From: Singulisphaera sp. GP187
GTDB lineage: Bacteria; Planctomycetota; Planctomycetia; Gemmatales; Gemmataceae
DNA length: 48,632 nucleotides
Assembly (NCBI GenBank): GCA_945861245.1
Contig: CAMAUE010000022.1
Location: 1-48,632, forward strand
Direction: 5' to 3'
The notes under the pieces: generated by a model
The model's database searches: none
Told to the model about the DNA's origin: nothing
What the model saw: only the letters and a program-made list of their open reading frames with translations
Made by a program: the position numbers and the translations under genes
Shown here: positions 1 to 8,594 of the stretch, one piece after another
How positions within the stretch are numbered: position 1 is the stretch's first letter
Layout of the letters: each line of letters opens with the position of its first letter

Positions 1-68
1 GGTTGGGCGGTGGCGATGCTCGTGCTCAGGAGCAGGGCGATTAACAGCGTGGTCATTTGGAATCGCAT
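1..68 (-). CDS. Serpin family protein, second tandem copy (5' end only)
   Basis: The first 22 codons of a minus-strand gene that runs off the left edge. The translation begins MRFQMTTLLIALLLSTSIAT, nearly identical to the signal peptide of the complete serpin starting at 1751 (MRTQMTTLLIALLLSTRIAT). The upstream DNA also matches that gene's upstream DNA over about 260 bp, including an AAGGA ribosome-binding site. I infer a second serpin gene from a tandem duplication. Only the signal peptide is visible, so the mature protein could differ. The start is the ATG at 68. Confidence 0.7.
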   Translation of the reverse strand, partial: MRFQMTTLLIALLLSTSIATAQ

Positions 69-335
69 GAAGTTATCCTTTCCATTAGTGAGGTTGGCTC
101 ACGCACTGTGAGCCGGCGGAATCCTTCCCATCATAAGCGAGATTGGCAAGCGAGGGAATCGGAATTATTGGACGCGCGGAAGCCCAAGGGTTCGGAGTAC
201 CTCACCCTTGGGCTTGCTGGTTCTGGTATTTGCAGTGGAAACGAACGCGCTACTCTGCGTGAAGCGTTGAAGCGTTGAAGCGTTGAAGCGTTGAAGCGTT
301 GAAGCGTTGGGCACGGGAAATCTCCGCTGGGTATC
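69..335. repeat. Duplicated serpin upstream region, left copy
   Basis: This stretch is a diverged direct copy of about 1752-1980. Both contain the serpin ribosome-binding region, a run reading gagattggcaagcgagg, and a hairpin (arms AGCCCAAGGGT 181-191 and ACCCTTGGGCT 204-214, matching 1865-1873/1886-1894). Similarity fades near 335. It marks one edge of the tandem duplication. Confidence 0.75.
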
Positions 336-550
336 GGCAAACCGGATATGACCACGCCATCATAGCTGGCTCCATCCATAGGTGACTGGCCAAACTGCAC
401 ATCCGATCCCGCGATCACTGGAACGATTCGCTTTTCGAGCTGCTCGATGTCCAATACGGTACGAAATATCTGCGAAATGGAACGCCCGTTTCGCCTGAAG
501 GGTTGAGTTTTCTTTCCGAATAAACCAGAAAGCCATGCCGGAATGTACAT
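131..550 (-). pseudogene. Truncated planctomycete extracellular protein N-terminus
   Basis: A 139-codon frame begins at the ATG at 550, 10 bases after the serpin stop, with AGGGAGAA just upstream. Residues 1-50 look like the N-terminus of planctomycete surface proteins: a short basic stretch followed by EQLEKRIVPVIAG, close to the LExLExRxVPA motif of the Planc_extracel family (PF07595). After about residue 70 the frame enters DNA that is a copy of the serpin upstream region, so its tail (NASTLQRFNAS and on) is read-through of the octamer repeat. I infer that a longer surface-protein gene was cut by the duplication. It may still be expressed with the serpin. Confidence 0.45.
261..308. repeat. 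Octamer tandem repeat GAAGCGTT x6
   Basis: Six perfect head-to-tail copies of GAAGCGTT. The matching place in the right duplicate (near 1941-1949) has a single copy, so the array expanded after, or was lost since, the duplication. The unit is not a multiple of three, so it scrambles any reading frame across it. Confidence 0.95.
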
Positions 551-560
551 ACAATTCTCC

Positions 561-1751
561 CTATTCGATTGGTGCCGATGGATCGTTGACTCGTCCCATG
601 AAAATAATCGCTCGTGTCCGTTTGTCGAAGATAAAGAAGAAGAACGGATGGTCCGCGTAAAAGTTGATACCTGCACTTAACGCCCACCCACCAGCCGTAG
701 CCGCCGCTGCCTCGGTGCCCTGTTCGTCAACGTCAATGCGCGCCTTATGAACAACGGAGCGGAGAGGTGGAACCGATGCGCCGATTCCGGAGAAATCGGC
801 AGCGGGGCTGAATGCGTGAGACATTCCTAGGTCTGTTAGGGTTGGGCGCAGCCTAAAGCTGGATTGCATCTTGAATCGTGGCAAAATAATAGAGGACATT
901 TTCCATTTTGTGAGGCAATCGAAGGCAAAGTCCATTTGTTTCGCTGTTAAAGTTGCCTCCAACTCCGCCAAGCCGCCTTTTTTCACAGGTAGGACCACAG
1001 CCATCGCGAGGCGATCATCAGCGTAAGGCAATTCCAACATCTTAAAGTTGGCGGTCAAGGAACAGTTAAAGTAGTGCATGCCGAGTCGCATCATGGGCAC
1101 GACGACTTTCTTGCCCGGCTCGACTAAAAAATCGGCGTCCTTCGTGTCCTTCTGAGGAAAAACGGTTTTCCATTCGTCCTTGAAATGGATCGCATTCGCG
1201 AGGACGAGGCGAGTGCTGGCGCCTGCATCCGCTGGGCTGAGTAAGTCGCGGATTTTGCCCCGCGTGTGCTTCTCTACCCACCGATTGATGGTGTCGCGCG
1301 TTGTGGCGTTCGAGAAATCGACCTCGCCCAACTCGGCCCGATAAGACTGGCGGGCCACGGCCATGAAGGGATCTCGCAAAAGAAAGCCCTGTTGTCGCCA
1401 GAGACCGTTGGCCACGTTGACTTGATCCGGCATTTCCCGCATGAGTTTGCCGAACGCCGGATGCAGCTTTTCCTGGCTCAAAGTAAAATGGAGCGTTTTC
1501 GCCATTTGTTCGGCGGTTTCGCCCCTGGCCCCAGCATAAGCCATTCCCAACATGGTGGAGATGCTGTACGGGGAGAAAAACAAGTTGCCCTTTTGGTGCC
1601 GCAATTGATGGTACAGGTCAAACGCGAACTCGTTGTTGCCCTTGACGAGCGCGGCTACATCCGCATCGAGCGGTTTCGCGGGCGGTTGAGCGGTGGCGAT
1701 GCGCGTGCTCAGCAACAGGGCGATTAGCAGCGTGGTCATTTGGGTTCGCAT
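561..1751 (-). CDS. Secreted serpin (serine protease inhibitor) family protein
   Basis: 396 residues, full length for a serpin, with a Sec-type signal peptide (about 1-21). Serpin hallmarks are present: NLFFSPYSISTMLGMAYAGA near the N-terminus, LVLANAIHFKDEWKTVF in the middle, and HPFFFFIFDKRTRAIIFMGR at the C-terminus. The reactive-loop hinge EQGTEAAAATAG has small residues throughout, as in inhibitory serpins. The scissile bond probably lies in GGWALSAGI, with Leu or Ser at P1, which suggests an elastase- or chymotrypsin-like target (inference). The ATG at 1751 follows AAAGGA. A second copy starts at the left edge of the window. It likely acts outside the cytoplasm against host, prey or self proteases. 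Confidence 0.92.
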   Translation of the reverse strand: MRTQMTTLLIALLLSTRIATAQPPAKPLDADVAALVKGNNEFAFDLYHQLRHQKGNLFFSPYSISTMLGMAYAGARGETAEQMAKTLHFTLSQEKLHPAFGKLMREMPDQVNVANGLWRQQGFLLRDPFMAVARQSYRAELGEVDFSNATTRDTINRWVEKHTRGKIRDLLSPADAGASTRLVLANAIHFKDEWKTVFPQKDTKDADFLVEPGKKVVVPMMRLGMHYFNCSLTANFKMLELPYADDRLAMAVVLPVKKGGLAELEATLTAKQMDFAFDCLTKWKMSSIILPRFKMQSSFRLRPTLTDLGMSHAFSPAADFSGIGASVPPLRSVVHKARIDVDEQGTEAAAATAGGWALSAGINFYADHPFFFFIFDKRTRAIIFMGRVNDPSAPIE

Positions 1752-1980
1752 GTGTGGTCCTTTCCATTAGAGGGGTTGGCTCACGCTCTGTGAGCCTGCG
1801 GAATCCTTCCCATCATAAACGAGATTGGCAAGCGAGGTAATCGGAATTATTGAACGTGCGGAATCCCAAGGGTTCGGCGTACGTCACCCTTGGGCTTGCT
1901 GGTTCTGGTATTTGCGATGAAAACGAACGGACTATCCGCGTGAAGCGTTGGACATGGAATACTCCGTTGGGTCATGAGGC
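1752..1980. repeat. Duplicated serpin upstream region, right copy
   Basis: Direct counterpart of 69-335. It contains the serpin ribosome-binding site and a leader hairpin (CCCAAGGGT 1865-1873 with ACCCTTGGG 1886-1894). If transcribed with the serpin, the hairpin would sit in the 5' leader about 110 bases before the start codon. Confidence 0.7.
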
Positions 1981-2331
1981 CGGAGGTTATCGGTTTCACC
2001 GACGCATGTAAATTGAGATGGGCTGGCAAGTGTCGTTGTTGTAGTTATTTCAAATTACTTTCGAGACGAGAAAGGGCCAAGAGTTGGAATAGGTGATTAT
2101 TTCTAGAGCGACTCTCCTTCAGGCACCTTTGCATAACACGCTGCAAGCGCCTTCGCCGGTCTGCCTGGATCCGTGGGCTTAAAGAGCATTCGCCCTGAGT
2201 CCGGCCTGTAAACATGCGTGCATCATCGCCGGTAGGCGGTTCGTGAGAATTTTATTTTACGTTGGTGAAGTATTGCCAACGAGTTGCGCGCGGCGAGCCC
2301 TTTTTGACATGATGATTTCATCGAATCAGGG
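1981..2331. other. Intergenic region without recognised gene
   Basis: No frame here shows coding character or a family I recognise, and I see no tRNA-like fold. The serpin promoter probably lies in or just left of this stretch. Confidence 0.5.
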
Positions 2332-2359
2332 TTGACAGGACTGGAAAAGTCGTTATCCT
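2332..2359 (+). promoter_or_regulatory. Near-consensus sigma70-type promoter
   Basis: TTGACA at 2332-2337, a 16-base spacer, then TATCCT at 2354-2359. Transcription would start near 2366 and run into a region without a credible protein gene but rich in hairpins. Confidence 0.55.
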
Positions 2360-2365
2360 CTCTTT

Positions 2366-2885
2366 CATCAACAACGCCAGCTGCAAACGTAGTTGGGGTA
2401 GAATTTCTGGACGATTTATTACACTGCAGGCACGACGCCTCGTCGTGATTTCATCGTGGTGGATTTTTTCAAGCAGTCGTCGGATCGTCGCCGGGCCAAG
2501 CATTCGGGCAGGCCGCGCGGCAGGCCGTGAGCCTCGTCTTTCTCCAAGCACAAGCATCATTGAAGCGTCGGTTTGAAGCAAAGCAAGAATCACTGCGTGC
2601 CTCGTGCGCGCTGATGCAGACTTCCGCTGCGCGGATGGATGAATGGTCCTTCTCGCAGGCCAAGGAATGGGCCTAGTGAGATAGGACTTCTCGGAGAAGG
2701 ATCATTCATCTTTCGCGCAGCAATAGGCTTGCCAGGTAGCAAGGACGGTTCCCTGGTGGCCGCTTACTGTCCGCAAGGACAGAGGTGCGATCCTGCCCGC
2801 CATGGCAGGATGGTCAGGCATGGACGCCGGCCAGAAGAAAGGCCGATCACACGCCAAGGATGGCGCGGATCGGCCTTTTTTCGTT
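2366..2885 (+). ncRNA. Candidate structured non-coding RNA, about 0.5 kb, family unknown
   Basis: The stretch lies between a near-consensus promoter and a strong intrinsic terminator. Hairpins seen by eye: CACGACG/CGTCGTG (2431-2447), a 17-bp stem pairing 2638-2654 with 2694-2710 with one G-U pair, CTGTCC/GGACAG closed by a GCAA tetraloop (2767-2782), and ATCCTGCC/GGCAGGAT (2790-2811). No frame looks coding. I checked for hallmark sequences of RNase P RNA (GAGGAAAGUCC), tmRNA and SRP RNA and did not find them. It could also be a decayed element. Calling it an RNA gene is inference from promoter, terminator and folding. Confidence 0.4.
2838..2880 (+). terminator. Rho-independent terminator
   Basis: AAAGGCCGATC (2838-2848) pairs perfectly with GATCGGCCTTT (2868-2878); an inner GCCA/TGGC extends the fold, and a run of T follows. 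It ends the candidate RNA read from 2366. Confidence 0.8.
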
Positions 2886-2893
2886 TCTGTATG

Positions 2894-2947
2894 CCGCTTG
2901 CGGCTTAGCGCTCACATGGGCCGATCCGAGCGCTAAGCCGCAAGCGG
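2894..2947. repeat. Intergenic palindrome, family A
   Basis: Arms CCGCTTGCGGCTTAGCGCTC and its reverse complement around a 14-base loop, flanked by gtat/atac that also nearly pair. It sits between the candidate RNA and the 3' end of the minus-strand gene at 2954, so it may terminate the latter. Confidence 0.9.
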
Positions 2948-2953
2948 AATACT

Positions 2954-4135
2954 TCACCGCTGCGACGGAATGATCCACCGCAGGGCCTGCATCACAAGGA
3001 AGACGGCGAACAGCGGCAGGATGGCCCAGGCCAGCCAGGGTTGCCAAGTGGACAGGATCAGCACGACGACGGTGAGCCAGATGAGGCTGCAACCGACGAG
3101 CGTCATCGTGCCTTTGAAGCTCGCCTCCTCGGTCGCCTCTTGATGGTCGAGTGTACCGACGCGGCCATAGACGACGCAACGGCGGGTGGCGTCGTCGAGT
3201 TCCAGGGCACGCAGCTCGTCCTGCCAACCTAACGTGGGTATCGGGTTCGTCAGGCAAGCGATGTCGATTTGGCCCGGTCGCGGGATTTGTTTGCGGGATG
3301 TTTCGACGGCTTCCTCGAATCGGCGGATCAGTGTTTCCCATGGATGATGCGCAGGCCAGGTTTCCGTTTGCGATTGGCCGGCGGCGTCAACGAAATCCAG
3401 CCGCGCGGGGCCGGGCCAGCCGTCGGGAAAATCAAGCGTGATGCGATCCGTCGGCGTCACCAGCGCGATGCGCCAATGTTGCGCGGCCTGGCTCGGCAGC
3501 AGCATGGCACGGAAGAGCAGCCCGCTCAGAAACCTGCCGGAAAGCAGTAGCGGTTCGCCTTTTGCGAATGCCGATTTCCCCGTCTGCACGTAGACTGCGT
3601 CCACCTCGCCGCCGACCCGACGAAGCACGTCCCAACCAGGCAGGCTCGGTTTTGGATTGACGCCGCCTGTGTTCTGAAGCACTTCCTCGCTGGATGCGAT
3701 CTCCAATTCGAGAACCTGCGCCGCCACGGTTGCTTGCATCAATTCCGTGAATCGCGCCATGGCCGGGTGTAGAGCCATCGGCAGCATTGGCAGCAGGACG
3801 CGATTCGTGTCGGCCTGGATCATGGCTGCCTCGTACGCAACATCCGGCGACGGATCGGCGGGATGCACACAGAACACATGGCGTTCCGATTGCAGCGCTC
3901 GGCGAAGGTGAGCAGGACGTTGCGCGATCGGCGTGGCCACGATGACCGCGTCGATGTCGGGGTCCGCGAGTACCTCTTCCAGATCGCGATAGTAGATGAT
4001 CGTGCCAAGCGACTCGACCTGGCCTTGGCCTGTGCGCGTGCCGCCGAAGGCGCGCAATTGATGGCGGCATGTCGCGACAAGTGCTCGCGCCAAATCCAAT
4101 CCGTCCGGATGTTCACCGAGGAGTGCGAAACGCAT
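2954..4135 (-). CDS. Gfo/Idh/MocA-like protein with C-terminal membrane anchor
   Basis: 393 residues. Residues 1-120 resemble the nucleotide-binding half of Gfo/Idh/MocA oxidoreductases: FALLGEHPDGLDLARAL, then DLEEVLADPDIDAVIVATP and HLRRALQSERHVFCVHP. The classic GxGxxG loop is replaced by GEHPDG, so NAD(P) binding is uncertain. The middle part fits the family's alpha/beta C-terminal domain. The last 50 residues hold two hydrophobic helices (GCSLIWLTVVVLILSTW and AWAILPLFAVFLVMQAL), unusual for this soluble family, so it is probably tethered to the inner membrane. The substrate is unknown. The start is the ATG at 4135; no clear ribosome-binding site is visible. Confidence 0.75.
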   Translation of the reverse strand: MRFALLGEHPDGLDLARALVATCRHQLRAFGGTRTGQGQVESLGTIIYYRDLEEVLADPDIDAVIVATPIAQRPAHLRRALQSERHVFCVHPADPSPDVAYEAAMIQADTNRVLLPMLPMALHPAMARFTELMQATVAAQVLELEIASSEEVLQNTGGVNPKPSLPGWDVLRRVGGEVDAVYVQTGKSAFAKGEPLLLSGRFLSGLLFRAMLLPSQAAQHWRIALVTPTDRITLDFPDGWPGPARLDFVDAAGQSQTETWPAHHPWETLIRRFEEAVETSRKQIPRPGQIDIACLTNPIPTLGWQDELRALELDDATRRCVVYGRVGTLDHQEATEEASFKGTMTLVGCSLIWLTVVVLILSTWQPWLAWAILPLFAVFLVMQALRWIIPSQR

Positions 4136-4154
4136 GCATTGCGACCGGATTCAA

Positions 4155-4234
4155 TTCGTTTAGCGGCTTACCTTTGGCGAGCGCGAACAAGCGATCCAAA
4201 GGCCGCGCTTGCCAAAAGCGAGCGGCTAAACGAA
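4155..4234. repeat. Intergenic palindrome, family B
   Basis: TTCGTTTAGC...GCTAAACGAA outer arms with an inner GCGAGCGCG-type stem. It lies between the kinase stop and the start of the downstream Gfo/Idh-like gene. Confidence 0.85.
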
Positions 4235-4244
4235 ACACGTCCGG

Positions 4245-7200
4245 TCATCCCTTCTTTCTCAAAATTCCAACGGCGAAAAGGTCAGCCCCGGGCGGTGCCT
4301 GGGTCAGATCGCCACGCAATGTTTTGGGCAGCACCAAGCGATCGAGTTGCCGCAACATATCCGGATGCGTGGACACATCGAGGCCGATGAGCTTCGTCGT
4401 CACATTCATGTCATAGGAAAGCGATGCCTGCTCGGCTGTCGGTCCCCATGCGGTTCGCCAGTCGTTGAGTTGCTGGCGTGCAGCGGGTTTGGCCTCGAAG
4501 CCCGCGAAGAATGCATGCAACCGGCCGTCGTAGACGTTATGCCAGCCTTGCCAATGCCATCGGCCTCGCGAGGCGAAAGGCTCGACGCCGTGCAGGAGTA
4601 TTGGTTTCTCGGCGTCGTCGGCGAACGGTGCAAGAAACACGTTGCTATGGGCGAAGAACGACGAATCGCCTTCGAGTTTTCCGCTGCTCTTGTGTTTAAC
4701 GACGACGAGATTATGTTTCAGGGCAAACGTGTTGTGGTCGAGCGCATGAACGAGTTTCGTCGTGGGAGCCGCCTGATCGAAGACGATGGCGTCGCCAAGC
4801 GCGATGAAGACGTTTCCGCGTGCCCGCAGTTGCGTTTGATTGTTGAGTTGCAGCATTGTTTTCGCGGCGACGAGATAGCTATCGCGCAGAGTGAGGGTGC
4901 CCGGAATCGAGCCTTGGGTGTTCATGCCGATGAGATATTGGAACGTCTCCGCTTTGGTCAGCGGGCCTTCGAGATGGCAGCGAGTCAGCGTCAGATGGCC
5001 CTGTTGAACTTGCACGATGGCGGGAACGGTTGACGCGGGATTGATGCGGACGCGGCAGCTGAAGAGTTCAAAATTCCCGCCGGTGATCTCGAACATCGGC
5101 GACTGCTGGATCAGCACTTTAGGTTTGGCCTCCAGCACGAGAACGTCCTTTGGATCCTTGGTCGGCTCGAAAACCAAGACAAGGTTTGGCACGTTGACTG
5201 CGATGAGTGGGCTGGTTTGGCAGATGCCGCGGCCGGTGAGATGCATGACAATGCGAGGCGCTGGACGGAAGCCGTCCTGTTTGAACATCGCAGTGAGGTG
5301 AGCGCCGAGATCGACCTTAGTGAGATCGAGCTGTTCGCCGTGATAGAGACCATCATTCGGCGATTCGATTGCCGGTGGATTGGGCTCGCTCTGCGTGATG
5401 ATCGGCATCGTCTCGGCGGCGAATGCGCGCACGAGGCCATGCTCTGGGCTCGGCGGCAGATGGCCGACCACGCAGCCAACTGCCGAGGGCGAAGTCAATG
5501 CGGCGAACGCCACGGGATCCCCATTTGGGTCCGGGCGTGGGACAAAAATGTCCAATGGCACCAAGTGGATATCCGGTGGTGGGCTGGTCGGCCAAGTCTC
5601 TGCAAGCGAGCGATCACCAGCGGTGATTTTCCATTGCGACCTCCAGGCCTCCAGTTCCAAGGACGAGAGCGTCTTGAGCCGCGATGACAGTAAATTTCTC
5701 CAGCCCGCGTAGACGGCGTTGTCCACCCTCCAGGTAACCTTCGATAAGTCGAGCGCATCGTCGAGTTGCAGAAGATCGCCCTGGGAAGTCGTCGTATCAT
5801 CTCGGCTCAGGATGGTGTCGAGCAAGCGCACGAAGATCTCGGGATTTGCGCGTTTGCCGAGCGAGGGCGCCCAGCGTAGCCAGCTATGCCCGGTGACGAC
5901 GGTCGAGCGGATAAAGCGAAAGCCGAACGCACAGCCCACGCACGAACGCAGGCGAATTACGGGATGTTGATAGCCGGCGAAAAAACTGTCCGAAACGAGC
6001 ACGTCGCCCGGCGATTCAGCGAAATCAAACAGGACGACATCCGAACCGCGGATCGTGCAATGCTGAAGCCAGGTCTGTGTGCGTTTGTCGTCGGGCTTTT
6101 CCTTGGGAGGATCGCGTCGAACGAGCGTGACGCCGAGTGTCGAAGAGCCGGCGATCGCAAACGTGGCGTCACGCAGATAAGCGTCGGTTCCGGGCAAGTG
6201 GAAGATCGTCGCTGACAGATCACCTGATGATTGCATCGTGAAATCCAGTCGTTCGACGATGAGCTTGCCGTCCGTGAGCGTGAACAGATTCGGCGGCGAC
6301 TCTGCGTCTATCCTGCGCTGTGGGCTGTTCCAGACGAGCAATGGGCGGAATCCGTCGCCGGGCCGCAGCCAAATCGTGCGCTTGGTAAGGGCTGGCAGCG
6401 ACTTGATGTGAATCGGGCCATCGTCGTGAATTTCGATGACGTTGACCTTGCCCGGCTTGGTGTCGTTGAGAGCGTCGGCCAAGGTCCGAAAGACGCTTTT
6501 GCTAGTGGATGCGAGGCGGGATATCTTTACAATGCGGGCATCTTTGGGCAGAGCCGGGAACGCTTCAAACGGGCCGGCGTATTGCTTGTTGAGCGCATCG
6601 CGCTCACTCCTGTCGGGTTTGCGATCCATGATTGGGAAATCGGGTCCGATCACCGTCATCTTCCGTGGCGACGTGTCGATCACGACCTTGGGCGTTTCGA
6701 TCGGCTTCTGGGGCGTTTTCTCGACGAGGATCTGTGGCGGATCATCGGGCGGTGGGTCGACTTTGGCCTTATTGGCATTCTGGGATTGTCTGCCGCCCAA
6801 TAGCATCGCGGCAACCATCACCGCCACAAGCAGACAGATGACGGCGCCGGCGCCAAGCAGCCAGGCCTGTGCACCTATCCCGGCGGATTGCGGCCTATCG
6901 CGGCGTGCAGGCTCGCTCTCGGTTTGGCGTTTCGCTTTGTCCTTGCGCTCCGCGCGAGGCGTCGGTTTCTCGGTGGGTGCAGCGTCGGTTACGGCCTCGT
7001 CCGTCGAGGCCTTTTTCGCCCGCAGCGTTTTCACTTGCTGCGGCTCCTCCGGCGGGATTTCCGACTCGTTCTTTTCAACGATTTGGGTCAGCTCATTCTT
7101 TGCTCGGCGTTGGGCCGCGACATCGAGTTTGCCTATGGACAAACCGCGTTTGTCGCCAATCACGTTATCGGGGTTTTCGAGATCGTTGAGCAACTCCGTC

Positions 7201-8069
7201 GGCGTTTGATAGCGGTCCTCCGGTTTTTTAGCTAGCATTCGCTGCAAGATCGCGACGATCGCCTCCGGCACGGCCTTGTTATACTTCCGAACGTCCGGCG
7301 GTGCCGATTGCAGGTGATGCATGAGCCGCTCAGGCATCGAGCCGCGAGCAAATGGCGCGACGCCCGCCAGCGCATGAAAGTACGTGCAGCCGAGCGAATA
7401 GATGTCGCTGCGAATATCGGCTGCCCGGCTGTCGCGTGCTTGCTCAGGCGATATGTAGTCCACGGTGCCGAGGGTCGTATTGTCGCGCGTGATGCGGTAC
7501 TCTTCGCTGCTTTCGTTGCGAATCGCCAGGCCGAAATCGGAGAGCTTGACGACGATGCGATGATCTTTTTGCAAGAGCAAGAAATTCGAGGGTTTGATGT
7601 CGCGGTGTACGATGCCCTGTGCGTGGGCATGCTGCAAGGCTCGGGCCGCCTGAATCATGAGCTGGCGAGCTTCTTCGGGATCGAGCCGGCATTTGCGGTT
7701 GATGTAGTCCTGGAGATCGGTGCCTTCGATGAATTCGAAAGCGATGAAGTGCGTGCCCGCTTCCTCGTCAACGTCATAGATGGCGACGATGTTCTCGTGC
7801 GTGAGATGCGCCGCCGCCTTGGCTTCACGATCGAAACGAATAAGCGTGTTTTTTTGTTTTGCGAGATCGGCCGGGAGAAGCTTCAGTGCGACAATTCGAT
7901 CGAGCTTGAGATCGCGTGCCTTGTAAACGATGCCCATTCCGCCCGTGGCGATGTGTTCAAGGATTTCGTATTTGCCGATGCGGCTCATGGGGGCAGTCGA
8001 TTTGGGTGTTTCCTCATTCATAGCGAACCGCATCCGCTGAAAAAGGAGCGCGTCGGGCCATGCAACCAT
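4245..8069 (-). CDS. Transmembrane Ser/Thr protein kinase with large ectodomain
   Basis: 1274 residues. The kinase domain spans about 34-300 with all key residues: glycine loop ATGGMGIV, Lys63, Glu82, HRDIKPSN (Asp157), DFG (Asp178) and SPEQA. It resembles PknB-type bacterial kinases. A charged linker (about 310-400) leads to one transmembrane helix (about 401-426, WLLGAGAVICLLVAVMVAAM). The remaining 850 residues should lie outside the cytoplasm. They contain repeated short hydrophobic strands (for example NLFTLTDGKLIVERLDF and MFEITGGNFELFSCRVR), suggesting a right-handed beta-helix (inference). This is much longer than typical PknB. The start is uncertain: ATG codons at 8069, 8033 and 8021 are in frame, and MNEETPK at 8021 is plausible. 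Confidence 0.92.
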   Translation of the reverse strand: MVAWPDALLFQRMRFAMNEETPKSTAPMSRIGKYEILEHIATGGMGIVYKARDLKLDRIVALKLLPADLAKQKNTLIRFDREAKAAAHLTHENIVAIYDVDEEAGTHFIAFEFIEGTDLQDYINRKCRLDPEEARQLMIQAARALQHAHAQGIVHRDIKPSNFLLLQKDHRIVVKLSDFGLAIRNESSEEYRITRDNTTLGTVDYISPEQARDSRAADIRSDIYSLGCTYFHALAGVAPFARGSMPERLMHHLQSAPPDVRKYNKAVPEAIVAILQRMLAKKPEDRYQTPTELLNDLENPDNVIGDKRGLSIGKLDVAAQRRAKNELTQIVEKNESEIPPEEPQQVKTLRAKKASTDEAVTDAAPTEKPTPRAERKDKAKRQTESEPARRDRPQSAGIGAQAWLLGAGAVICLLVAVMVAAMLLGGRQSQNANKAKVDPPPDDPPQILVEKTPQKPIETPKVVIDTSPRKMTVIGPDFPIMDRKPDRSERDALNKQYAGPFEAFPALPKDARIVKISRLASTSKSVFRTLADALNDTKPGKVNVIEIHDDGPIHIKSLPALTKRTIWLRPGDGFRPLLVWNSPQRRIDAESPPNLFTLTDGKLIVERLDFTMQSSGDLSATIFHLPGTDAYLRDATFAIAGSSTLGVTLVRRDPPKEKPDDKRTQTWLQHCTIRGSDVVLFDFAESPGDVLVSDSFFAGYQHPVIRLRSCVGCAFGFRFIRSTVVTGHSWLRWAPSLGKRANPEIFVRLLDTILSRDDTTTSQGDLLQLDDALDLSKVTWRVDNAVYAGWRNLLSSRLKTLSSLELEAWRSQWKITAGDRSLAETWPTSPPPDIHLVPLDIFVPRPDPNGDPVAFAALTSPSAVGCVVGHLPPSPEHGLVRAFAAETMPIITQSEPNPPAIESPNDGLYHGEQLDLTKVDLGAHLTAMFKQDGFRPAPRIVMHLTGRGICQTSPLIAVNVPNLVLVFEPTKDPKDVLVLEAKPKVLIQQSPMFEITGGNFELFSCRVRINPASTVPAIVQVQQGHLTLTRCHLEGPLTKAETFQYLIGMNTQGSIPGTLTLRDSYLVAAKTMLQLNNQTQLRARGNVFIALGDAIVFDQAAPTTKLVHALDHNTFALKHNLVVVKHKSSGKLEGDSSFFAHSNVFLAPFADDAEKPILLHGVEPFASRGRWHWQGWHNVYDGRLHAFFAGFEAKPAARQQLNDWRTAWGPTAEQASLSYDMNVTTKLIGLDVSTHPDMLRQLDRLVLPKTLRGDLTQAPPGADLFAVGILRKKG

Positions 8070-8594
8070 TTAACCAGGATTGCGAGCGGACGTCAACGGA
8101 TTGGGAGAATGACCTGGAATTCGCTAAAATCAAAAGGGGTCCGAATTTGGTGTGAGGACTTTGATAATGATTGGTCCTTTGAACGCTCTCCATTCACTCG
8201 GCGAACTCAAACGTACAAGGTCGTTGGAATTGCCAGACAAAGCAGAGCTGCTGGGATTTCGCGACAAAGCCGGCAGGATATGGAAGCGGGCGGACCTACG
8301 CCGGCTATTGCTGCTCTCGATAAACTTGCAAGCAAATATTTATTTGAAGTCGAGGTATTGAGAAAACGGCGAACGATCACGCCCGTCCGAATCGCAAGTA
8401 CTGAGTTCTTGATAATTGCCGCGATTTTGCACAAGGCGATGAGAACGATCTTATTGCGACGATGTCGGAGCCACGCACGAAGTAGGTGGTTTGAACTTGC
8501 AAGCAGTGTGTGTCCAAACCACTTACTTCGTGCGTGGTTCTGATACGATTGCAAATGGCTTGATGATCGTCGCCCGATTCGCCGAGGTTCACTC
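8070..8594. other. Divergent intergenic region
   Basis: 525 bases between the minus-strand kinase and the plus-strand DUF58 gene. It should hold both promoters, though I see no near-consensus pair. A long palindrome lies at 8471-8537. Short frames (for example 8152-8361) match no family I know. Confidence 0.5.
8471..8537. repeat. Intergenic palindrome upstream of DUF58 gene
   Basis: Arms of 23 bases (8471-8493 and 8515-8537) beginning CCACGCACGAAGTAGGTGG, complementary except one G-U position. Unlike most palindromes here it lies in front of both flanking genes rather than after one. Confidence 0.85.

Noticed and set aside
261-308. CRISPR-like array
   Set aside because: The 8-bp units are head-to-tail without spacers, so it is a simple tandem repeat.
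2318-2593. A 91-codon minus-strand frame in the candidate RNA region
   Set aside because: The translation shows no family pattern, and the hairpins, promoter and terminator favour an RNA.
2366-2885. RNase P RNA, tmRNA or SRP RNA
   Set aside because: The conserved sequence blocks of these RNAs are not present by eye, despite the similar size and terminator.
8152-8361. A 69-codon plus-strand frame before the DUF58 gene
   Set aside because: It starts with GTG, has no ribosome site and no similarity I recognise.
7308-8543. A 411-codon plus-strand frame
   Set aside because: Most of it lies opposite the kinase gene, whose motifs are clear, and its translation has no recognisable family pattern; it is a GC-rich shadow frame.
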